Positions 1-4,805 of a DNA stretch of 6,612 nt are shown in pieces; the stretch's first letter is position 1; each line of letters starts with the position of its first letter. Source of the DNA: Desulfobacteraceae bacterium (GTDB taxonomy: Bacteria; Desulfobacterota; Desulfobacteria; Desulfobacterales; Desulfosalsimonadaceae); assembly GCA_003551985.1 (NCBI GenBank), contig PUOB01000037.1, positions 1 through 6,612 of the forward strand. Reading direction: 5' to 3'. Below the pieces are notes generated by a model that saw nothing but the letters and a program-made list of their open reading frames with translations, ran no database searches and was not told where the DNA came from. The translations under genes were made by a program, and so were the position numbers.

Positions 1-1652
1 AAAACCTTTAGCCGTGTGCAGTTTTTCCCATGGGTTTCATCGCGGAAGTAGCTCACCTCGTCAACCGACTGTGTGATGATAAAGCAGCCCATGCCGTTGT
101 CCCGGCTTCCGTCAAAAAGCGGGGTGGGGACGTTTGCCGGATCAAAATCCGCGCCGCTGTCTCGGAAATCGATGACCAGGTGATCGTCAAATGCCCGGGC
201 GGCAATTTCGATCCGCATGCCGGTTTTCAGGTGGTACGCATGTTTGATGATATTGGTAACGACCTCAACCACGGCCACTTCAATCCCGGCTGCGCGGTTT
301 TCGTCCAGCTTTTCCGGTAAACGCGAGCAGAAGCCAAGGATAAATGCCCGGACGTCCTTTATTTTTTGCAGATCACTGTCGATTTCGATTGTTTCAGTCA
401 GGCGCAGCGGTTCATGCGGGATATCCCCCGTGATACGGACGGCAACGCAGGTAAAATCATCACTGAAAATTTCCGTCCCAGTAAATTCGGTTACTTCCCG
501 CCTGATTTCGGAGACCAGTTTTCTCGCGGGGTGACGCCCATATGCCTCAACGCATCGTATCAGGCGGTATTCATCGAACATCTCGCCTTGGGCGTTTTTA
601 GCCTCTGTAACGCCGTCCGAGTAAAATAAAAATACATCGCCGGGCGCATAGCCGGCTTGAAACTGCATGAATCCCTTGGATTCAGGGAAACCAAGCGGCA
701 TATTGGCGCCCCGAAGGAGGTTGACGCTTTTTTCCTCATGACGGTAGTGAATGGTCCGGACGTGTCCGCAATCCACGAAAACAAACCGGTTTTTCGTCAA
801 ATCGAAGCGGCCGTAGCAAAGGGTTACGAATGTTTCGAATCGCTCCATCTGGGAGATCATCCGGTTGTGGACGGCGGCCACGAGATGGGCCGGTTCCGGC
901 AGGTTTTTCGATTGTCCGGACATGACGGAATCGTTTAAAACCTTTAAAAATCCGCTTTTGAGTGCAGCCCCGACAAACGCGGCCATGATGCCCTTGCCCA
1001 TTACATCCGCCACCACAAGATCCAGGATGCGCTGATCCTGGCGGATAAAATCGATAAAATCACCGTCTATCTGCTGAGAGGGGATGGTTATGTGCGCAAT
1101 GTCGAGTCCTTCGATATCTTCCGGCGGTTGGCCGAGAAGCATGGACTGCTGTATCTGAGAGGCAATGAAAAGCTGATGGTGCCTTTCATGCGCCAGTTTC
1201 TGCTCGGTTTCACGCAGGCGCTTAGACTGGTTGTAGGCCGCGACGGCCTTCTCGACCAGGGCGATAAGCTGTCTGGCGTTGAACGGTTTGGTCATGTAGT
1301 CGAGAGCGCCCTGTTTCATGGCTTCCACCGCGTTGGCAATATTTTCGCTTGCGGTAAGCATGATGGGAGAGAGGTCCGGGAAGTTTTTTCGTATATGGCG
1401 GAGGCATTCCATACCGTCGACATCGGGCATTTTCAGGTCTACAACCGCTGCGGATATGTCGTTGGAAAGCCGGTTTATTGCTTCCTGCCCGTTTTTTGCG
1501 CTGATCACGGCGTAGCCCGCCTGTTCCAGCTTTTTTCGAAGCAGCAGCCGGGTCCCGGCATCGTCATCCGCAATCAATACCCTGACGGGCATGACGTTTC
1601 CGCCGGACTCGTTCGTAAAAAATTCTGTTTCCAATGCTTCAGGCTTGTTCAT
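1..1652 (-). CDS. Response regulator with receiver, SpoIIE/RsbU-type PP2C phosphatase and RsbW-type ATPase domains (3' end outside window)
   Basis: I translated this by hand on the minus strand; 550 residues are visible and the frame stays open to the window edge. Residues 22-140 form a receiver (CheY-like) domain with acidic pair D30/D31, phospho-acceptor D72 (VVDLKMPDVDG), switch T100 and K122 (TKPF). A helical linker (about 140-175, ending SQIQQSML) leads to a SpoIIE-type PP2C phosphatase at about 180-408. Its metal-site motifs are GDFIDF (197-202), ADVMGKG (215-221), CGH (295-297), YSDGVTEA (344-351) and SDDFT (397-401). Residues about 420-550 form an RsbW/SpoIIAB-type HATPase with the N-box E463/N467, DSG (498-500) and GMG (520-522). 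The visible end is in the last strand of that fold, so few residues are probably missing. By family, such proteins run partner switching: the phosphatase dephosphorylates a STAS anti-sigma antagonist, and the ATPase acts as kinase/anti-sigma factor. No STAS or sigma gene is visible here. The start at 1652 has an AGGACGG-like site about 12 nt upstream; Met21 (1592) is a possible alternative. The gene lies 81 nt after the CoA-transferase gene and may share its transcript. Confidence 0.93.
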   Translation of the reverse strand, partial: MNKPEALETEFFTNESGGNVMPVRVLIADDDAGTRLLLRKKLEQAGYAVISAKNGQEAINRLSNDISAAVVDLKMPDVDGMECLRHIRKNFPDLSPIMLTASENIANAVEAMKQGALDYMTKPFNARQLIALVEKAVAAYNQSKRLRETEQKLAHERHHQLFIASQIQQSMLLGQPPEDIEGLDIAHITIPSQQIDGDFIDFIRQDQRILDLVVADVMGKGIMAAFVGAALKSGFLKVLNDSVMSGQSKNLPEPAHLVAAVHNRMISQMERFETFVTLCYGRFDLTKNRFVFVDCGHVRTIHYRHEEKSVNLLRGANMPLGFPESKGFMQFQAGYAPGDVFLFYSDGVTEAKNAQGEMFDEYRLIRCVEAYGRHPARKLVSEIRREVTEFTGTEIFSDDFTCVAVRITGDIPHEPLRLTETIEIDSDLQKIKDVRAFILGFCSRLPEKLDENRAAGIEVAVVEVVTNIIKHAYHLKTGMRIEIAARAFDDHLVIDFRDSGADFDPANVPTPLFDGSRDNGMGCFIITQSVDEVSYFRDETHGKNCTRLKV

Positions 1653-1733
1653 GGCTGCAAAAACCCGTCCTTTCCCTTTTTAGCCATATGCGCGCGGGTG
1701 TTGACCTTTTTGCAGGCCTATTACAACAGGCCA

Positions 1734-3617
1734 TTACGGTGTATCGGGCCCTTCGTCGAAACGGCAGGAGAGGACAATCATGCTGTCCTCCCGCTTTTTG
1801 TGTATTTTGTATGGCAGCTTGTGGAAAAGTTTTATCATTCCCTGGTTCGACGGGTCGGTGTAAGCGACAAGCCCGTCGAGGCCGTTGTCTTTCGCCGCAT
1901 CCGCAAGCTTGGAGAGCAATATGCCGGCGATGCCCTTGCCTTGCCATTCCCGGCTGACGGAGAAAGCGACTTCGGCGATATTGTGGGATTTTTCCAGCAT
2001 GTAGGCCCCGATGCCGATCACGGATCCGAACCCGAATTCGCCGGTTATCGCCAGGATGGTCAGGTTCCTGATATAGTCCGTTTCAATGATGTTTTCAACG
2101 TCGTCCTGCAGAAAACGCGTTTTTTCGTAAAAAAACCGGGCAATGACATCTTTCTTGTCGAGGCTGTAGAAGTGTTCCTGGATTCGCCGGACATCGACCG
2201 GCTTGGCGGGGCGAAAGACAATCATTTGATTGTGGATGTTACGTTTTTCCTCCATTCCGGCCGGATATACGCTGCGGATGGAGTCGCCCAGTCGTCGTCC
2301 CGGGGTCATGTATCCCATTTCCTTTGCTTTTTCGAATAATTCCGAACGGAAATCGGGGTGGGCCAGGCTGATCATCGCGGTGGCCCGTTCCTGGAGATTT
2401 TTACCGAAAAGGTTGACCGCCCCGTATTCGCTGATGACGTAGGATACGTCGTTGCGGGGGACAACCACGGCGCTGCTGCTCAGTTCCGATACGATCCGGC
2501 TTTCTTTTCCGTCAATGGACGTCGACGGGATCAGCAGGATGGATTTGCCGCCGGGGGAGATGGTGGCTCCGCGCATAAAGTCCAGCATGCTTGAAACCCC
2601 CGCGAAGTAGTTGTGCGGCAGGGCGTCAACCGCGGCCTGGCCGGTGATGTCCATTTCCATGACCATGTTGATGGCGGTCATTTTGTTATTCCGGGCGATG
2701 ATGCCGGGGTTGTTCACGTAATCGGAGGGGTAGAACTCAATGGATGGATTGTCGTGCACGAATTCATAAAGGTGTGCCGATCCCACCGCGTTGGACGCGA
2801 CAATTTTGCCGTCATTCAGCCCTTTGTAGCGGTTGGTGATGTTCCCCATCGCCACCAGGTCCATGATGCCGTTGATAACGTACTGGGTGTGCACGCCCAG
2901 GTCGTTTTTATCCGCGAGGGCCAGCAAAATGGCTTTGGGGGTGGCGCCCAGGCCCAGCTGGAAAGTGGCACCGTCCTCGATGAGTGTGGCCACCTGCCTG
3001 GCAATTTTGTGGGCGCTTTCGAATTCCGGCAGCTGGTGGATGGTCAGCAGGTCCTCGTCGTGCTCGACGATGATATCCACGTCGTTGACGTGTATGAAGC
3101 TGTGGCCCAGCACCCGGGGCATGTTCGCGTTCACCTGGACGATTACCATGTCCGCCGATTGAGCGGCGGCCATGCCGACGTCCACGGAGATGCCGAGGCT
3201 CATCCAGCCGAAATCGTCGGGGGGCGAGGCCTGGATAAACGCGGCATTCAGGGGCAGGTGCCGCTTGAGAAACAAGTCGCAGACCGCGGACATGTTCATG
3301 GGGGTAATAAACGGCCTGTTTGGTGCCAGGTGCTTTGCGCTCGCGGAGCCCTGGTATATATTGCGAATGCTGAACTGCTCAATGCGTTTTTCATTGGCAA
3401 GCATTGTAATGGGCGAATTGGCAAGGCTCATCAGGCGAACGATTTCAAGGTCGCTGAAGTAGGCGGCATTATCCACCAGGGATTTGACGAGGTGTTGGGG
3501 CTCCCCGCAGGAAGAACCGATAAAGACCCGGTGGCCGGATTTGATCGAGGACATGGCTTGATCGGCGTCCATGCGCTTCTTGATATATTCGTCCGGCCAG
3601 TAGTGGGTTACGGGCAT
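1734..3617 (-). CDS. Acetyl-CoA hydrolase/transferase-family protein fused to a C-terminal GNAT acetyltransferase
   Basis: This 627-residue cytoplasmic protein has two parts. Residues about 10-440 match the acetyl-CoA hydrolase / 4-hydroxybutyrate CoA-transferase family: SGHRVFIGSSCGEP near the N-terminus, FIQASPPDDFGWMSLG (128-142), the glycine-rich FQLGLGATPKAI (219-230), KIVASNAVGS (271-280), DITGQ (323-327) and SEYGAVNLFGK (396-406). These enzymes move CoA between acyl groups through a glutamyl-CoA thioester. Residues about 465-618 form a GNAT domain with the acetyl-CoA-binding QGKGIAGILL (559-568) and a late DPSNQGMIKLFHK segment (588-600). Oddity: the family normally has H-(S/T)-E at the active site, whereas here it reads GVHTQYVING, so the expected catalytic Glu is Gln245 (codon CAG at 2885-2883). 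Transferase activity is therefore uncertain; the GNAT half looks intact, with unknown acceptor. The start at 3617 has GAGG 8 nt upstream. The gene begins 23 nt after the pcm stop, consistent with co-transcription. Fusions of this kind are known in deltaproteobacteria. Confidence 0.93.
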   Translation of the reverse strand: MPVTHYWPDEYIKKRMDADQAMSSIKSGHRVFIGSSCGEPQHLVKSLVDNAAYFSDLEIVRLMSLANSPITMLANEKRIEQFSIRNIYQGSASAKHLAPNRPFITPMNMSAVCDLFLKRHLPLNAAFIQASPPDDFGWMSLGISVDVGMAAAQSADMVIVQVNANMPRVLGHSFIHVNDVDIIVEHDEDLLTIHQLPEFESAHKIARQVATLIEDGATFQLGLGATPKAILLALADKNDLGVHTQYVINGIMDLVAMGNITNRYKGLNDGKIVASNAVGSAHLYEFVHDNPSIEFYPSDYVNNPGIIARNNKMTAINMVMEMDITGQAAVDALPHNYFAGVSSMLDFMRGATISPGGKSILLIPSTSIDGKESRIVSELSSSAVVVPRNDVSYVISEYGAVNLFGKNLQERATAMISLAHPDFRSELFEKAKEMGYMTPGRRLGDSIRSVYPAGMEEKRNIHNQMIVFRPAKPVDVRRIQEHFYSLDKKDVIARFFYEKTRFLQDDVENIIETDYIRNLTILAITGEFGFGSVIGIGAYMLEKSHNIAEVAFSVSREWQGKGIAGILLSKLADAAKDNGLDGLVAYTDPSNQGMIKLFHKLPYKIHKKREDSMIVLSCRFDEGPDTP

Positions 3618-3640
3618 GAAGGGGCCTCATACGGTTGGGG

Positions 3641-4444
3641 TTAGTAGGTTTCGCCCTTTTCATCGACCATGGGCACGAATCTTACGGGAAGGGTTTTTTT
3701 TTCAAGTAATTGTCCGTCTATTTTTTCAAGCACAATGAGTTCCTGTTCCCACGCCTGTCCCACGGGAATGATCATGGTGCCGCCTTCGGCCAGTTGCGCC
3801 TTGAGGGGGGCGGGGATATCCGTGGGGGCGGCCGTGACCATGATGGCGTCAAAGGGGGCGTGTTCCGGCCAGCCTTTGAATCCGTCGCCGATCTTGACAT
3901 CGATATTTGTATAACCGGCCTTGCCGAGCGCCTCTTTTGCGCGCAGGCCGAGCGACTCGATAATTTCTATGGTGTAGACATGCGCGACGATTTCCGCAAG
4001 CACAGCCGCCTGGTAGCCCGACCCGGTGCCGATTTCAAGGACGCGGTCCGTTTCCTTGAGGTCCAGGGCCTGGGTCATGAAAGCCACGATGTACGGCTGG
4101 GAAATGGTCTGCCCCTCGCCGATGGGAAGCGGCCGGTCTTCGTATGCCATGTGCCGGAGGTGTTCCGGCACGAACCGGTGACGGTCGACTTTTTTTAAGG
4201 CGGAAAGCGTTTTCGGATCGTCGATGCCCCTGGCGACGATCTGTTCCTCGATCATTTTCATTTTTCGGCCTTGAAACGGGCTTTCGCTTTCATCGTTATT
4301 ATCGGCGCCTGCTATTAATGTAATGGTTTGTCCCGCCTGTGCAACCCCAATCCCATGGCCGGCGCTGAAGGCGGCAACGGCGAAAATCGCCGCAAGAAGA
4401 GCCGTCAATCCAGGCAAGATGGATTTTCTGGTGAGCTTTTGCAT
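3641..4444 (-). CDS. pcm: Protein-L-isoaspartate O-methyltransferase with an apparent N-terminal signal peptide
   Basis: This 267-residue protein transfers a methyl group from S-adenosylmethionine to L-isoaspartyl (and D-aspartyl) residues, starting repair of aged proteins. Residues about 62-267 are a full-length PIMT domain: MIEEQIVARGI (64-74), RHRFVPE (88-94), substrate-site GEGQTISQPYIVAFM (109-123), SAM motif I VLEIGTGSGYQ (135-145), acidic E160 after motif I, GDG (187-189) and the C-terminal PVRFVPM (253-259). The canonical cytosolic enzyme is about 205-215 residues. The extra N-terminus has a basic start (MQKLTRKS), a hydrophobic stretch at 9-28 and a possible signal peptidase site after AQA (residue 37), then an Asp/Asn/Ser-rich linker, which suggests export or membrane anchoring. 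No lipobox cysteine is present. The ribosome site at 4444 is weak (AGAGA 8 nt upstream). Met62 (4261) has AAGG 7 nt upstream and would give a 206-residue cytosolic form. I keep the long start because the extension is a coherent signal sequence. First gene of the leftward cluster. Confidence 0.95.
   Translation of the reverse strand: MQKLTRKSILPGLTALLAAIFAVAAFSAGHGIGVAQAGQTITLIAGADNNDESESPFQGRKMKMIEEQIVARGIDDPKTLSALKKVDRHRFVPEHLRHMAYEDRPLPIGEGQTISQPYIVAFMTQALDLKETDRVLEIGTGSGYQAAVLAEIVAHVYTIEIIESLGLRAKEALGKAGYTNIDVKIGDGFKGWPEHAPFDAIMVTAAPTDIPAPLKAQLAEGGTMIIPVGQAWEQELIVLEKIDGQLLEKKTLPVRFVPMVDEKGETY
4259..4272 (-). promoter_or_regulatory. Candidate internal ribosome binding site and start within pcm
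   Basis: On the minus strand AAGG (4272-4269) is followed by a 7-nt spacer and ATG at 4261-4259, which is codon 62 of the long pcm frame. Initiation here would omit the signal peptide and yield a 206-residue protein, matching the usual size of cytosolic PIMT. The spacing is better than at the upstream start. This is a sequence-based possibility only; chance AAGG motifs are common. Confidence 0.35.
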
Positions 4445-4453
4445 CCTGTATCT

Positions 4454-4509
4454 CTGTCGGTTGTAAGTTATAAGTTGTAAGTTGTAAGTTGTAAGTTGTC
4501 GGTTATAAG
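4454..4509 (+). repeat. Left heptamer array, TTGTAAG units
   Basis: Eight contiguous 7-nt units are readable in register: CTGTCGG, TTGTAAG, TTATAAG, three TTGTAAG, TTGTCGG and TTATAAG. The variation is mainly G/A at position 3 and AAG/CGG at the end. The array lies 10 bp upstream of the pcm start and downstream of its predicted promoter, so it should be transcribed in the pcm 5' UTR. It is the inverted counterpart of the array at 4672-4727. Tandem heptamers resemble the short tandemly repeated repetitive sequences known from several bacterial groups; their function is unknown. Confidence 0.9.
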
Positions 4510-4533
4510 TCGTTCGTTATATTGCCGTTTGTG

Positions 4534-4562
4534 TTTATACCATTATATGCAAGCTTTTTCAA
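4534..4562 (-). promoter_or_regulatory. Predicted sigma-70-type promoter for the pcm operon
   Basis: Read on the minus strand, TTGAAA (4562-4557) and TATAAA (4539-4534) are separated by 17 nt, a near-consensus housekeeping promoter. Transcription would begin near 4527, giving a 5' UTR of about 80 nt that includes the whole left heptamer array. A separate TATAAT (4547-4542) lies in the spacer without a good -35. Prediction from motif match only. Confidence 0.55.
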
Positions 4563-4647
4563 TTGTTTCATGTTCAATAAATACCGGAAACCGACCACGT
4601 GGACAGACTGCATTTTTCAAGGCGCTATCCGGCAACGATGCGGGGTT

Positions 4648-4672
4648 GATGCGCCTCCTTCGCCGGCGCATC
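4648..4672. other. GC-rich hairpin between the heptamer arrays
   Basis: GATGCGCC (4648-4655) and GGCGCATC (4665-4672) form a perfect 8-bp inverted repeat around a 9-nt loop. No T tract follows on either strand, so it does not look like an intrinsic terminator. It abuts the right heptamer array and could be part of one composite repeat element. Confidence 0.6.
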
Positions 4673-4727
4673 CTATGACCTACAACCTACAACTTACAAC
4701 TTACAACCGACATCTTACAACTTAATT
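4672..4727 (-). repeat. Right heptamer array, the same unit inverted
   Basis: On the plus strand the units read CCTATGA, CCTACAA, CCTACAA, CTTACAA, CTTACAA, CCGACAT, CTTACAA and a degenerate CTTAATT. These are reverse complements of the TTGTAAG/TTGTCGG units at 4454-4509. CCGACA at 4707-4712 aligns with TGTCGG at 4455-4460, and about 41 nt can then pair with roughly six mismatches, enclosing about 180 nt. The array ends on the -35 element of the rightward promoter, overlapping it by two bases. Confidence 0.9.
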
Positions 4728-4755
4728 GACACCCGGCCGGCGGCATAGTAATAAT
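4726..4755 (+). promoter_or_regulatory. Predicted sigma-70-type promoter for the nfeD operon
   Basis: A perfect -35, TTGACA (4726-4731), is followed after 18 nt by AATAAT (4750-4755), five of six bases matching TATAAT. A start near 4762 leaves a leader of about 44 nt before the ATG at 4806. The -35 overlaps the end of the right heptamer array, and the -10 lies within a palindrome at 4749-4767, so either could affect its strength. Prediction from motif match only. Confidence 0.55.
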
Positions 4756-4767
4756 TTATCATTATTA
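4749..4767. promoter_or_regulatory. AT-rich palindrome over the nfeD -10 region
   Basis: TAATAAT (4749-4755) and ATTATTA (4761-4767) are perfect reverse complements separated by TTATC. The position across the predicted -10 and transcription start is where a repressor site would sit. The sequence is pure A/T in the arms, so it may be chance in an AT-rich leader; no known regulator motif is recognised. Confidence 0.3.
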
Positions 4768-4805
4768 TTGTTTTTATAATTCTTTCAGTAACGGGCGGCA
4801 AAAAG

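Larger units (their letters stand above)
4445..4805. other. Divergent intergenic region between pcm and the nfeD operon
   Basis: This 361-bp non-coding region separates two divergently transcribed operons. In order it holds the left heptamer array (4454-4509), a leftward promoter (4534-4562), about 85 bp with no recognisable feature (4563-4647), an 8-bp GC hairpin (4648-4672), the right heptamer array (4672-4727), a rightward promoter (4726-4755) and an AT-rich palindrome (4749-4767). The remaining leader to 4805 is AT-rich with only a weak Shine-Dalgarno-like GGGCGG before the ATG at 4806. I see no credible gene: the short open frames here run through the repeat units and show no family resemblance. 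Confidence 0.8.

Noticed and set aside
30..938. Several short plus-strand open frames and one short minus-strand frame.
   Set aside because: All fall within the regulator gene, whose translation shows continuous PP2C and ATPase motifs in another frame.
1715..1732. Inverted repeat GGCCT/AGGCC just after the CoA-transferase stop, as a terminator.
   Set aside because: The stem is only 5 bp with an 8-nt loop, and no T tract follows in the direction of transcription. Read-through into the regulator gene remains possible.
1092..2339. A 415-residue plus-strand open frame.
   Set aside because: It lies antisense across two minus-strand genes with clear domain motifs, spans their boundary and resembles no family. 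It is a shadow frame in GC-rich coding sequence.
2613..3644. A 343-residue plus-strand open frame rich in His, Val and Gly.
   Set aside because: It is entirely antisense to the CoA-transferase/GNAT gene, and its skewed composition is typical of the complement of coding sequence.
4496..4725. Two short open frames (60 and 67 residues) in the intergenic region.
   Set aside because: The 67-residue frame runs through the right heptamer array, giving a repetitive TYNLQLTTYN-like tail, and the 60-residue frame begins at the edge of the left array. Neither has a convincing ribosome site.
4454..4727. A CRISPR array.
   Set aside because: The units are 7 nt, contiguous and without spacers, and occur as two inverted tandem arrays.
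4454..4727. An insertion sequence with terminal inverted repeats.
   Set aside because: No transposase lies between the arrays and no target-site duplication is evident. The inverted match comes from heptamer tandem repeats, so a non-autonomous element is only a weak possibility.
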